Of a stretch of 64,000 bases of DNA, positions 10,320 to 22,446 are shown in pieces. Within the stretch, counting starts at the first letter, position 1; each line of letters opens with the position of its first letter. The position numbers and the translations under genes were made by a program. The DNA is from Gnetum montanum (Eukaryota > Streptophyta > Gnetopsida > Gnetales > Gnetaceae), in contig MNCI01009519.1 in assembly GCA_015680685.1 (NCBI GenBank), forward strand, positions 104,671 to 168,670. The letters are read 5' to 3'. Under the pieces are notes generated by a model. The model saw nothing but the letters and a program-made list of their open reading frames with translations, ran no database searches and had not been told where the DNA came from.

Positions 10320-10907
10320 GAACAAGCTTCCCAAATTAAAGTTTAATTAGCCAAAGCACACACCAAATTTAACATGGTTCCCCAACTTGGGTAGTTCATA
10401 CTTGGAGGATAGTTTGCTACCACACCCTTTAATTTTGTTTCTCTCAAAATGTGGTTTGAAGAATACCATCCCCTATACAAGCCCTAAGCTCCACTCTCAA
10501 GTGATTTGACACCATGAATCCACTCAACCCTGCAAGGTTCCAATAAGCTTAGAATGTGGTTTCTAGGATCCCACAACATTTACACCTTGAGCTCCACTCT
10601 GAAGTGTTATGGCGCTACACCAACACTCAATCCCATAGGATCTTGACAAGCTCAAGGACAATGCCTTCTCACTAGAAGCACATCAACCTCATAGGGCAAC
10701 AAAGTAGAAACAAAAATTACAAGGAAACAAAACTAACTTGAAAACTGACTATTAGCTACTTACTACTTTCCTCATTCAAGCACCCCAGCACCATATTTAT
10801 AGGCAAGATTTAGATGAGGCAACATCGAGTATGTGACATTACTTATTAGCTTTGACATTGGGTATGCGACGTTGCATATCCGATGTTAGGGCCTTACAAT
10901 GGTGCCT
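10320..10907 (-). repeat. Degraded LTR-like block (remnant G), minus orientation
   Basis: A minus-strand TATA box (plus-strand TATTTATA near 10795) and GACATTGGGTATGCGACGTT-type U3 text resemble the U3 of element B near 22330-22436. It is followed by CTTACCCCATGAC, matching the polypurine tract of element B (TACCCCCATGAC at 22437). The left boundary is approximate. Confidence 0.5.
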
Positions 10908-11279
10908 CATCTTACCCCATGACTAAATGAAAACTTGTCCTTGAGTTAAACAAAATGAGGAATAAGATTTTTACAAAATATTGATGATATCGAATTATTA
11001 ATTGACTTAAAAATGAATAAGACTCTTGCATGCCATAGTGGTGTAGTACAAAAATGGAATACATTATTGCAAAATAAAACAAAAACAAGATTGGAAAGCT
11101 CATATAGTGCTCAAAGGTGGTGGATCTTCCATCAGTTGCTTCCCTTTGTCACTAGGCCATTGAAACTTATATCAATTGAGCAAAGCCTACAATGTTTCCT
11201 CCTCCATCCTTGGATCATGAATTGTCTAGGCTATTTTGTTGATGTGTGCTAGTGCTGGTACATCCCAAGGACATGGCAA
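10908..11279 (-). other. 3' untranslated remnant of gypsy remnant G
   Basis: The text after the purine tract (CTTGTCCTTGAG, then ACAAAATATTG) parallels element B from 22447 (CTCTTCCTTGAG, then ACAAAATATTG). No coding frame is seen. Confidence 0.45.
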
Positions 11280-13345
11280 TTGTGGAAATATTTGATTTTC
11301 TTTTATGTACCATGCTATAAACTACCATCATTATTTTTCGAAAGCCCTAGCTTTATCTTTGAGCTCATGATAATCTGTCAATCTATGAGCTAGGTTCAAG
11401 GCTACATCTTTCTATCTCTTATAACTAGTTTTGACCACCTCCAACTCCAAGTTTGCCACTTGCAACTTTTGCAAAGCATCTTTTCAATTTGCAAACTCTT
11501 TCTCATACAATGCATAGGTGGTATCCACTTGTTTTTCTAGCTTACTTCAGGGATGACTTATTGTTAACATGACAAGGTTTACATATCTAAGGTTAGCCAA
11601 GATCATGTATTCTTTTAAATCCTATATCTGCAAGTCTTTGCTTTTTACTTCCGCTTGTTGGACCATGGCATAAGTATCCAAGATGGCCTACCATTCAAAA
11701 TTCTACAATGACAAGGAGCTAATGTGAGCCTTTTCCATCTTGATTTCCTTCTCATTGATTTCATTATACATGCCAACTTGGTCACAGAAGTGTTATTTTA
11801 ATTTTTCATTCTTTTTAGCCTTGTTTTTCCATGTGTTGATCTCAATTGCTAACTTTTGGCAAATAGTGTGTACCTCCTTCATGGAGAGGGTTCTATTTTC
11901 CCTAGCTAATCTACTCATATCCTGGTTGACCCTCACCAATTTTTCTCACGACTGGTGGACACTTTCTTTCTAATATGTTCTTTTTTCTTTCTACAGTGGT
12001 CAACTGGGAATTCTCTATAGTGACCTACTTATTTTCTTTTTGGACATATGCATGAGATTCCACGTATATAGTAGAGGCATTCCAAATCATTGTCTCCTTC
12101 TCTTGCTTCATAGCTACTTTCTCCTTTTCTAGCTTGGTAAGCTCCTCTATTCTGAATTGCTCTAGTTGGCCTGGTGTGACAAAATGAGTAGGATTTGTTG
12201 TTTAGCACATAAGGTAGCCAACTCTTTTTGCAATATTTGTACCTGAGCTTCTGCATTTTCTACCCTAATCTCCATCATAACCAACTTTTCTTTGATGGTG
12301 ATGAGGTCTGACTATGCTGTAGTGACATCACTGAGGATGTCAAATAGAGTGGTCATTACTTGACCCATCTCTAGCAAGTGAGCAAGCATGTCCTCATGCA
12401 CCACAAGAGTTATTGAGATCTCAACCAACATTTGTGCATCTCTAGTTCCTACCAAATTGGTCAAAGGCATAACAGGAATACTAAATGACTCCTTGATGTG
12501 ATCAGTGATCACCTCTGCCATGCCCACTACATCCTCATGTTGTTGCACCATGAATATGGTGCCTTCTCTAGTTTCCAATGTGAATTGAAAGGATGCAATA
12601 TTTCTAGAGATTTGGCATGACCATTGGGATTCCCCTTCTTCTAACTAAATTGAGATCTCACCCCTTGTTGGATTAACTAATATGGTGGACTGTACAACAT
12701 TGTCCATAACCTAAAAGAGATTGGCCTCATCCATGCTTTCCATCAATGATTTATAATCCTATGGTGGCAATGGTGGAGCTTGTGCTTATGGATGCTACTT
12801 AGGCTCCTATTGCTTTCTATTCTTCGTTTTGCCTCCTTTTCAGCTTCTTACTCTTCACCAAAATCTTTTCTTGGTGCTAAATTTTTTAGGAGTTCTATGA
12901 AGGAGGCATGCTAGGCCTTCCTAGGGATATCATTGGTACATCCCAAGATTCCAATGTTCTTGCATAGATTTTTGATAAAATAGGAAAACAAGAGTGTTGG
13001 TCTCCTTAACTTCATTGCATCGAATTGCTGCGGAATTTCTATGAAGTAATATTGGGGAAGGTTGACTACAAAATTTCCCATTAGAATGGCACTTCCCCTA
13101 GCCTCATAAGTTGAGATTCAATTGAGCCCTTTGGTAGGAAACAAGTGATACATTCCAATATTAAAGTAGGTTCTCTCTTCCAAAGTCATTTCATGATATG
13201 ACTTGTCCTCTTTACTGTATGCCCATCTTAGCCATAATTTCTTTGTTTCGAGGTTAGATCTGGTGGACAGATGAGAAACCTTAGTCCCTTCATTGGGTAG
13301 GTTGAGAGCTATAGCAATTTCTTTAACTAAGTAAGAGACAATCAC
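11280..13345 (-). pseudogene. Long coiled-coil extra frame of a gypsy element, broken
   Basis: On the minus strand a chain of frames runs from about 13345 to 11280, with stops between pieces. The first part (13345-13118) is soluble and helical, with segments like LETKKLWLRWAY and EERTYFNIGMYHLF. Later parts (about 12250-11340) are rich in K, E, L and Q with heptad-like spacing, for example SRLARENRTLSMKEV. Its place just inside the 3' LTR-like block G fits the extra 3' frames known in Athila-type elements. I recognise no catalytic motif. It may instead be a captured plant gene. Confidence 0.45.
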
Positions 13346-13699
13346 CCTGCAAATATTAACAATGGTGCCCTCATCTTTGTATTCTAGAATTGATGGACTT
13401 CACCCAAGTACCATTCACCACTATTGGACAACATAGGACACAATGGGGATGTTTTGAATTACATTTACACCTCTTCTGGAGAAAAATCCATGAATGAACC
13501 AAAGTTCATTTCCACAATAACCAAAGCCAATCTGGTTTTCTTCAAGGTGACAACAAGGCAGTTAGGGGGCAATGTAAGACGTCGTCCCTATTCAGGGATC
13601 AATACTTCTTCTACCTCTCCTTAGGTTAATTATCTGGTATCAGGGGCCTCTTGATGGATACTAAAAGATTAGGCCTCCTATTTAGCATGTTCCTCATGT

Positions 13700-14437
13700 T
13701 CTCCTTACTGGCCATAGCCACCATGTGGACATTTAGTGGCTGTTTGCAAGGGTTCACCCTATGCACCTCTATTTGGGGTCATCTACAATCAAACAAAAGC
13801 TAGGTGTTACCAAGGTTATGTTTATCATCATTAATCAATTCATACCTTACTCATAATCCTAGTTCATTGAGCTCATAATGCATATGATTGCAAGATTAGG
13901 AAAATTTTAAGAAAAATCCCCCAAAAAGGGTCTATCTCTTCAATGACCCATCCCAACTGGTTCCTTTTTCATTACTTATGGCTTATAATAATGGCTTAAA
14001 ATTCCTAAGCTTTTTAACATCCTTACCCTTATGATACCTTTCGAGCAATAGAAAATTGTAGCAAATCAATGTAAAGTTTTCACACAAGCACCATCGCCAA
14101 CCAACGCCCCCCCCCCCCCAAAAAAAAAAAAAAAAAAAAAAAAAAACTAAGTTGAACACTCTGGGTTTAGATAGATTTGAACAACATGGAAATCAAAGCA
14201 TTAAAGAGATAGATGTCACAAGTGGAAGATGGAGGCATAGAGCTCTTAGGTTGTGAGAAAAAAATTCAACAACTCCCCTAGTGTCAAATGAGAGAAATGA
14301 AGTTCTAATGTCCATGGGGGTCATATTTATAGTATTTTTGAGAACTGACATCAAGTACACGACATCATGTATGCGAAGTTGAGTCGAACTTGACATTGCA
14401 TACATGAAATTAATGTCTAAAAATCTCAATTTTATGG
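13700..14437 (-). repeat. Degraded LTR-like block of gypsy remnant F (3' side)
   Basis: A minus-strand TATA box (plus-strand TATTTATA at 14324-14331) lies next to U3 text with GTATGCGA and GACATTGCATAC motifs. Beyond 14437 the sequence matches the 3' untranslated region of element B: TGGTCCTTCCCAAAGTAGGC at 14726 and TGGGTCCTTCCCAAAGTAGG at 23177. The left half does not align well with the LTR at 17487, so its start is uncertain. Confidence 0.45.
14107..14146 (+). repeat. C13 followed by A27 homopolymer tract
   Basis: Thirteen C are followed directly by twenty-seven A on the plus strand. This may be replication slippage or a sequencing artefact. No gene is associated. Confidence 0.9.
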
Positions 14438-15929
14438 GGCCAATGAACTTACAAATAGAAGCTCTAGGATTTATTGGAAGGTTTGAGGTTTAGTTTATCA
14501 TGCTAGGTAACTAGAAAATTAATTGGAGGCATCGAAAGCATGATAAGGTGAAGTCATCAATGTGAAAAGTACTAAAAGGAGCAAGGAAAATGGCATTAAA
14601 GGCTTGATTATGGGAAAAATTAATTTTTCAAGAAGGAAAACAATAGGATGAAACAATTTGAGTCTTTGGAAGGTGAAAAATGATGTGTGCATGTCAAATA
14701 AGTACAAGTAATAAAAGTTACACAAGTGGTCCTTCCCAAAGTAGGCTCTAGCCTATGATGCCCTTGTGGAACCACACCTATAATTTCCATAGGCAATATA
14801 GGGGTTGAATGCAATGCATACCTATGAAACAAAACACACACATGTTAAAACCACCAAATTGAGATAATCACTCTATGTTACAAAAAACCACAAGTTATGA
14901 ACATCTAGACAATGAAGTGAGATGGACTGTAGAAGGGATTGCAAAAATTAGTACATGAGGTGTTATACCATAATCATAATGAAACCTTGTGTGTTATTAA
15001 TGGTTAAATAAACATATGTCCTTCTTTCCAAGATTCAAACCAAGTTTAGACCAACTTTCAGTGATACCATCATTTCATCCCATCGATAGACAACTAGAAG
15101 ACTATCAAAGTTACAAGGAGTAACATTACTTGGCATTTTGTCCAATGGAGGAGCATTATTATGGAACAATTATTGGTTTTTTCTTATGGTTCTAATAAGT
15201 CACCAACCTTTAGGCATGGGTACATGGGATTGGAGTACTGATGGATAGTGGCTCGTGGATATGGTCGGAGGATGCTGGTTGAGATAGGGAAGGTGATGCA
15301 TCAGGTTGGCCTTGTGTTGGCTTAGATGATGTGGTGGGTCCATGCATCGTTTACCTTGGCTTACATCCTTTCCTTAAGAAGGGAAATTTCTAGCATTGTG
15401 GTTGGGATCCACTAGTGTCAACATGTCTTTGCACATTTGCATCACAAGTGGCACTCATTCATTGATATTGAAGGAGATGGATTATGAGAATATCAAGGGT
15501 AAGTTGGATGGAAAGAGGTGCACGGTGGTGATCCTTTAGGGGATGTCATGTATTCATGGTACTCAAGAGAGTGGTAGTGGAAATTTAAAGTGGAGGATGC
15601 TGAACTAGTTAGAGAAACAAGGTGTTAAACATAATAGCCATGCCTTTTCGATAGATATGGCTAATGTGGTGGTGGCCATCCCCACGACTATGGTTTTTTC
15701 CACTATAGTTGATGACTATGTTAAGGCTATTGGTAAGTCTCCCTAGGATGGTATGATTGATTGCGGGGCTATCTATAATTATCTTGTGGAAGAGGAAGTC
15801 TCCCAGGCATCTACTTTTGAAAAAATCTCAAATTTAAGGCACTTTCCCAATACTCCTATAGATGCAACAATATGGGGCATTGGCCCTTTGGATGGTCATA
15901 AATGCATAGGTCTCATCCATCATCTTCCT

Positions 15930-17359
15930 CTATGATGGAGTCTTTAGCCTTACTTTCTTTAGCCATGTTTTCCTTTTGCCAAAAAGTGTTCTTAGCTGTT
16001 TCTTAGTTCAGTGTCCTCTATTTATTGTGATCACCTAGCTTGTGTTGCATGATCTTCTCCATGACCATCTCAATAAGAGTTGTAACATGTTCATTTATCC
16101 ATTTGGACCTCCTATTAACCTTTACTTCTAGATCATTGATAGGCTCCTTCATTGACAAGGTTTATTGTGGGATCACTTTATCAAGAGTGGTTTTATTTTC
16201 CTAATAATAAATTTGGACCTTCTTCAATTGAAGAGTTTGGTCCCATTGAGATTTATTAACATTCTTCCATTTGCACATCTCTCCTTCTTCTTTTGCCACA
16301 TGCTCTAATAGCTCTTTGATCTGATGGTCTTGGAGCTTGTATAATTGCCCTAGGGCTTTCATCCCAAGGGTTGCCCTTGTTTCATTATGAACCCATCTAT
16401 GATGTGGTAAAGTTGCTCTTCGTCAGAGAAACCATGGCTTGGACATTGATTCAGTAAGACATAATATCTATCTAAGGCCATGTTCAAGGGTTCATGTTGT
16501 TCTTGTTTCCACTCTTGGATTTTTCTCCTTAGATTGGACACTCTTTTATAAGTTTGGTATCTTTCATTGAAAAGTTCTAACATTGTAAACCATCATCGAA
16601 TTGAGTTTGGTCTGACAATCGATACCACACTTCGACTTTATCAATTAGTATCCTAGGAAAGACCTTAAGCTTTTGCCATCCACTTTCAATGTTATAGTTA
16701 GCACATGCATCATGGAAGTCTTGTAAATGATGTTGTGGATCTGAATCATAGCCTCCTACAAATTTCTAAATATTATTCATGTCAAGCTTAGGTAAATGAC
16801 TCTTTTTGTGATGCCTACAAGATATCTTAACAACCTTTGTGATATGCATTAGGCTCTTAGTGGGCAACAAGGATTCATCATCATCAAACAAATTATGAGG
16901 GAAATTTCTATATCTATTTGTTTGATCATGATGATGTTGTCTTTGAACTTTCTCATGGGTTCAATTTCAATTTTTAATCTAACCCTTTAGTAAAGCTCTA
17001 TCTCTATACCTACGTTCATCTTTGTCAGAACTTAACTTTGAAGGAAAAGAGGAAGATGAGGAACTGGAAGAATTGTCATGGCTTCTATGGTGTTCTTTGG
17101 GCTCCTTTAATTTATTATCTTTGGTTTTTGAGGAGGTCTTAGGCCTTGAGGCCTTCCCTAGTTTAGTACTTACACTATTTCCTCCATGATTGTCTACCTT
17201 AGGTGAATGTAGTCTTTGAGTATCATCAGGGTGGTCATGATCATAAGAAATCCCTACATAAGGTTGGTTACTCCAGTTTTCTTCATCATATATCTCATTA
17301 GTTCTCCAATTAATGTGTTCACTATATAGTGCATGGTCACTTCCATGTGAGAAAGACAT
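15930..17359 (-). pseudogene. Gag of gypsy remnant F
   Basis: The minus-strand frame starts at 17359 with a hydrophilic leader that includes a run of serines. It continues through 16583-16359, where LFNERYQTYKRVSNLRRKIQEW is typical of Retrotrans_gag capsid. A later stretch has the order KLQDHQIKELLEHVAKEEGE, also seen in gag of elements C and E. Stops and frameshifts break it. It ends with a CIYDHPKGQCP-like piece matching the end of gag in E. Confidence 0.7.
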
Positions 17360-17467
17360 TGTTGTTGGTTTATAGTGTGTGTAATCTAAAATTTTCTAAA
17401 AGATACATCATTTATACCTTTTTACAGTGATCTTGTATAATACAACTAATCTAGATAACTAGCACCA

Positions 17468-17485
17468 TCCTTGATAACAACACCA
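17468..17485 (-). other. Deaminated primer binding site of gypsy remnant F
   Basis: The minus strand reads TGGTGTTGTTATCAAGGA. Aligned with the tRNA-Asp site TGGCGCCGTTGCCGGGGA, all seven differences are C-to-T or G-to-A. It lies one base from the LTR. Confidence 0.75.
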
Positions 17486-17486
17486 A

Positions 17487-18110
17487 TGATGAGTGGCAAG
17501 GTACCCCTATGCTCAACCATATTAATCACAAGCATTCACACACAATCTGATCAAATTTTGTGGATGGGACTAGTTGTCACATCTAGATCATTATGCTTTG
17601 ATTATAGTTCGTTGTCTTCCCACTTGGACTAGTGCTCGCTTTGTCACATATGGTTTAGTCCAAAGTGAGGCATATGATGTTGTCTCTAATTCTACACTGC
17701 TCTTGATGATGATAAAGAGATGAATTAACTAGGCTATTGAATAATGGAAAGTGAAATCTAACTAGCCTACATGTGATGGGTCTTTGCCCTTAATCATCCA
17801 CATATGCCTTGGACTTCACAAGACTACTTCTAGAATTGCCAATCATATGTCATTGGTTGTGCCAAACAATACACTTCTAGATTACCAAGTATCTACACTT
17901 AAATGCTTGTGATTAAGATGTATGCATTCTGCTTAATAACAAGAATAGTAAATAGCAATAAATGGAAACATGTAACTAAAGAAAGTAGTAAATAATTAAC
18001 AATTCAAATTAATAATAATCTAAGTGGATGCTATAATGATGGAAGTAATCTCAATCTTTATTGCTAGTCATGTAATGTGTCCAAGTATGTCACACTCAAA
18101 TAAAAGTGTT
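17487..18110 (-). repeat. 5' LTR of gypsy remnant F, partial
   Basis: It starts TGATGAGTGGCAAGGTACCCC and matches LTRs at 6931, 21595 and 27771 over the first few hundred bases. Similarity fades after about 18110 and no TATA or far end is clear. Sequence 18111-18495 is unassigned. Confidence 0.65.
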
Positions 18111-18495
18111 TTACTAATAAGTTAATACCTCATTGTTAGTACTTTATTGAAGCATAGCTCACTTAATTAGAGAATGTACTTCTGGTGTACAAGATCCTAA
18201 TGTGTATATTAAATTATGTTCCACTTAGAGGCATGGTAAGGATGTTTTCAAACCTAAGACAATTTGACTATAAGTATACCCTAAAACATATAGCCCATAT
18301 GATATATTAGAAGAATTATAAAGAAATATAATGATGCTTAATGTATGATACAATCTTGCAACTTATTTCCTACAAATTTTTATGTGAGACAATGAGCTAC
18401 CACTTCAACCATCTTTTATTTACATTATGACATCAAGTAGACAACTAGCCATAGTAAATTATCATCAAATATTTCATCCATGTTGATGTGAAAAA

Positions 18496-18810
18496 TGTTG
18501 TAGTAAACACAAATTAAGAAAAGAGTATTTTATAATAGACAACAACTATGACTTCTATTCTTGTTTAGGGATATTTCTAATTTTTTTTTATATTCCCTTA
18601 TTATAATGGCTCATAATAACCTTTTTTTAAAAAATGTTAGTCTTAAGGAAATTGGAATTTTTCCCATAATTTTAGGATTGGTTCATTCCCATATAAAGGG
18701 CCTTGGAGCCTTTGTCTTTTAGGGGATTTTTTTATTTCTCAAGCAAGAGACGGTTCTTCTTTGAAGCTTGAAGCTTTGTTTGTAGTGCTATTATTATTTT
18801 CTAGAGATTA
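18496..18810 (+). repeat. 5' LTR of copia A
   Basis: It begins TGTTGTAGTAAAC and shares with 30032-30350 a long conserved stretch around CATAAAGGGCCTTGGA and the string TTCTTCTTTGA. ATATAAA at 18691-18697 is the likely TATA box. Homology stops after GAGATTA at 18810, although the true LTR end may be further right. No clean primer site was found. Confidence 0.75.
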
Positions 18811-21594
18811 ATAAACTACCTTCTTTCACATAAATGTTTTCTTTTAAATCGAAGGATTTCACAACATAAATCATGTGGCTACTTCTTTATAGTTTTTATT
18901 CTTTAATTTTCATCATCATTTTATTTCTCTCTATTGTATGTTATGAAAAAACTAGTATTAAAGAAATAGTGTTTTTTTGGTGTTTCTAGACTTCTTCTTA
19001 GGCATAGTCCCTATTCTAAGTCCATGCACTTTGAAAGAGACAAAGAAAGTAAAGATCCAAAAGTTAACAAGTGCTAATTGGTAGATCTAAAAACTCCAAA
19101 TGATAGATATCCTGTACTAGAATGAATGTGAGGCTTCGATTATAAATGGAATTATGAAAAAGCCTTCAAGCATAACTGATGTGGACTAGAAGAAGCTTGG
19201 TAGGAGGGCTTTGCCTCTTATTATTCCTTGTTTGTCTAAGAATATTTTCTACAATGGTGTAGATCCAAAAACTACTAAAGAGTTATGGTAGAATTTTTTG
19301 TCGCTATATGAGGAACCCTTTGGAATGAATAAAGCTTTTGTAATGAGATAATTATTCCTACTAAAGATGAAGGAAAACTCTTCTCTTGCTCAACATTTAT
19401 CAAAATTTAATAATTATTTTTCTTAATTAAAATCATTGAAAATGACCTTGTATGAAGAATTCCAATCATTGCTGCTACTTTCCTCATTGCTTGATAGTTG
19501 GAAGATTGTGATTTCTACTATTAATAATACCTTAGGATCTAATAAACTAAATTTTAATGATGTGGTTACTAGTTTGTTAGATGCAGAAAAGAAGAAGACA
19601 TCCATGCACAATTTTTCTAGTGTTGTAGAAGCCCTAAGTGTTGAAAGAAGAGGTAGATCATAATAAAGAGTTCAAAAAGAGTAATGAGCTTGAAGTTAGA
19701 GCATAGGAAAATTTTGGAACAAAGAATTTTCTTATTGGACATGTAAGAAGAAAGTTCATTTGTGAAAGAATTTCCCTATTCTAAAGTTTAAAGGGAAGGA
19801 GGCCAATGGTTCAACAATTGATAATGATGGAAATTTTACAAATGGAAAAGATGTAATGGTGTTATTTAACACTGACAGTACTATGCTAAAAGAGGAAGAC
19901 CTTGGCAAACTTGGCATTTGGATTATTAATATTGGTACTTCATTCCATGTATGTCTCTATGAGTTTTATTTTAATACCTTGATCAGCAGGCCTCTTTGGG
20001 ATGTCAAACTTGGAAATGGAATAACATTTGTAATTCAAGGGATTGGTGATGTGATCATTACACAATCAGAAAATAACTCTACAAAGATATAAGATTTGTA
20101 CCTAATTTACAAAGAGATCTCATATTTTTTGGGCAGCTAGATGATGTTGGATGTCAATTCAGCTTTGGTGAAGGAACTTGAAAGATCTCAAAGGGAATTC
20201 TAATGGCTTTGAAGGGGCTAAAGGAAGGATCCTTATACATCATGTGTGATGTACTTAGATTGAAAGATGAAGTTGTAGTAATGAAGGATAAGAAAGATGA
20301 TGAGATTGAGCTTTCGCATAAATGCTTTGGATATCTAAGAGAACATGGGTTAAGAAACTATAAAGAGATAATCTTTTACTAAATATTTTAAATATTTCAT
20401 TATAATTTTGTAAAGACTATGAATATGGCAAGATTCATAGGGTAAATTTTAAATGAGATGATCATCATAGGTAAAAGGATGTTCTTGATCTAATATATTC
20501 TAATGTTGTTGAACTAATTACTCTTGAAGTAATTTCTAAATCTTTCTATTTTATTATCATCATTGATTCTTTTTTGTAAATTTTGGTTATACTCAATAAA
20601 GAAAAATCACAAGCCTTTGATAGACTTAAGGTTTTTAAGGTTCATGTTGAAGCAAAATCTAGCACAGACATCAAGCATTTGTTGAAAGATATTGGAGGAA
20701 AATATTATTCAAGTGAGTTTGAGCAATATTGCATTGATGTTAGCATCAACCATGAATGGACGATTCCTAGTACTCCTCAACAAAATGGTGTAGCAATAAT
20801 ATATAATGAAACAATCTTAGATAGAGTCTAAAGTATGTTGAAGATTATTGGTTTACCTAATACTTTTTAGGTTGAAGTTGATACATAGCTACCTATCTAA
20901 TTAATAGGTACCCTAGTATACCTATAAATGAAAAAATTTTAGAGATGGTTGGAGTGGAAGCAATATTTGATATGATCATCTAAGAACCTGTGGATGTGCT
21001 CCTTGTACTCATGTTCCAATTATAGAACAAGGAAATTAAATGATAGAGTAAAATTATGTATATTTATTAATTACGATGATGATAATAGAACTTATCTTCT
21101 GTGGGGTCCTATTACTAACAAGTTCTTTAGAAATTGATATATCACATTTAGGGACAATATGATATACAAAAAATTGAACAATCATTTTGAAACACTTGAA
21201 AAGAAAGATTTCATGCCTATTCCAATTAATGATGAGTAGCCATCAATCCAATAAGGTAATCTTAAAGGATATGAAAATGAATTCAATGAAGAGTCCTTTG
21301 TTCCTAGTAGTGAATCTAGTAGTGATAAACATGAATAGTTCTAAGAGGATGATGAACCTACATGAGAAGTTCATTTAAGATGATCTACAAGCATAAGAAG
21401 ATTATTAACATGAAATGATAATTCCATCATATATACAAACAGTGCAAAGATAAAATCTTATCAAGAAGCTATGGTTTCTAAAATTTCTGAGTGAAAAGTT
21501 GCCATGGATGATGAATTAAAGTTCCTTTATCAAAATCAAATATGGGACTTGGTGCCTTTGCTTGAAGGTAAGAAACCTTTGATCTGTAGGTGGA
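18811..21594 (+). pseudogene. Copia A gag, protease, integrase and start of reverse transcriptase
   Basis: Decayed frames on the plus strand. A copia gag segment lies at 19436-19663 (a core like LLDSWKIVISTINNTLGS). A protease-like WIINIGTSFH lies near 19918, where WIIDSGASFH would be usual. Integrase pieces lie at 20583-20900 (NHEWTIPSTPQQNGV). Reverse transcriptase starts near 21500 (MDDELKFLYQNQIWDLV) and is cut at 21594 by gypsy B. Stops and frameshifts are frequent. Confidence 0.75.
21590..21594 (+). repeat. Target site duplication of gypsy B, left
   Basis: GTGGA directly before the LTR start at 21595. It is identical to 28575-28579 on the far side. Confidence 0.85.
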
Positions 21595-22436
21595 TGATGA
21601 GTCGCAAGGTACCCCTACACTCAACCATACGAATATGAGCGTTACATGCGTGATCCGGTCGAACTCCGCAGACTAAGTGCCTACATGCCTTATGGAACAC
21701 TTAAGGTTAATCGTTTTTTTTCTTCCCAAACTTACTTGTATTTGTCATGGTTGTATGGTTGAGTAAGTCTGAGGTATATGATTTTTATATCTTTTCTATT
21801 TTATCTCCTATGCTAATGAGGTGAAGGGTGAAGAGACTAATTAACTAACATTAACTAACTAACTAAGCCTTAATTAACCTAGCATCAGTATCCATTCCCA
21901 CTTACCATTCATACCCTGAGTTGATGCAACCTTCTGGGATTACCAAACGCTATTCGTTATTGGGATTATCAAGCGTAACGCACATGCTCGAAGTGGTTGT
22001 ACTGAATGCACTTAACTAGGAGAGAAGGGTTGAGAGAGATTTAATTAACTAATAAATCATTTAAACAATAAAAAATAAATAACAATTAGTCCTATTTAGC
22101 TTAGTCCATGCACTACAAGGTTTATCCAAGAAGTTTTTCTTTGTTTCCATATACAAACTTGTGCTCAGGTACAATATTTGCTTGAAAAAAGATCCATTCA
22201 CTTTGGAGCTTCTACTGCGGGCACATGGAAAATATTCTATCTCTGGTGAGGAAAAACTACTAGAGTTTCACTATAGTCTAGGCCTAAACTGAGAAACAAG
22301 GGAGAGCCGCCTCTTATTTATAGATTTGGCAACGCACTCCGATATTGCATACGCGATATTGTAGGGAAATACGTGATATTGTGTACACGATATCATGGCC
22401 CATGCGATATTGTGTATGCGATATCGCGTCCCATCA
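21595..22436 (-). repeat. 3' LTR of gypsy B, 842 bp
   Basis: In plus coordinates it starts TGATGAGTCGCAAGG and ends CGCGTCCCATCA, giving TGATG...CATCA ends. It is near-identical over long stretches to 27771-28574. A minus-strand TATA box is at 22315-22322 (plus TATTTATA). A GATATT/GATATC repeat block fills 22330-22436. Confidence 0.9.
22330..22436 (-). repeat. GATATT/GATATC repeat block in U3 of the gypsy B LTR
   Basis: Six copies of CGATATT or CGATATC occur at 14-22 bp spacing, some within the palindrome GCGATATCGC. The other LTR has only three copies. That contraction accounts for most of the 38-bp length difference between the LTRs. It lies immediately upstream of the TATA box. Confidence 0.75.
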
Positions 22437-22446
22437 TACCCCCATG
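22437..22446 (-). other. Polypurine tract of gypsy B
   Basis: On the minus strand this reads CATGGGGGTA immediately before the LTR start TGATGGGACG. A related tract is seen at remnant G (10908). Confidence 0.7.

Larger units (their letters stand above)
14438..17486 (-). mobile_element. Gypsy remnant F internal region (Athila-like)
   Basis: On the minus strand it runs from a primer site at 17468-17485 through gag to a short 3' untranslated piece near 14440-14900. Reverse transcriptase and integrase are not seen. It is either a deletion derivative or too decayed to read. Sequence between about 14900 and 15930 could not be assigned. Confidence 0.6.

Noticed and set aside
15693-15935. Plus-strand MIDCGAIYNYL, resembling a retropepsin DSGA site
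   Set aside because: It lies on the opposite strand to gypsy F, no flap or ILG motif follows, and the frame is short. Not enough for a protease call.
18111-18495. Left flank of copia A as the missing half of gypsy fragment D
   Set aside because: No convincing alignment to the protease region that resumes at 30351, so no insertion-site claim is made.
22330-22436. Regularly spaced GATAT units as a CRISPR array
   Set aside because: Units are short, spacers are not unique or constant, and the block is part of an LTR in a plant-type element.
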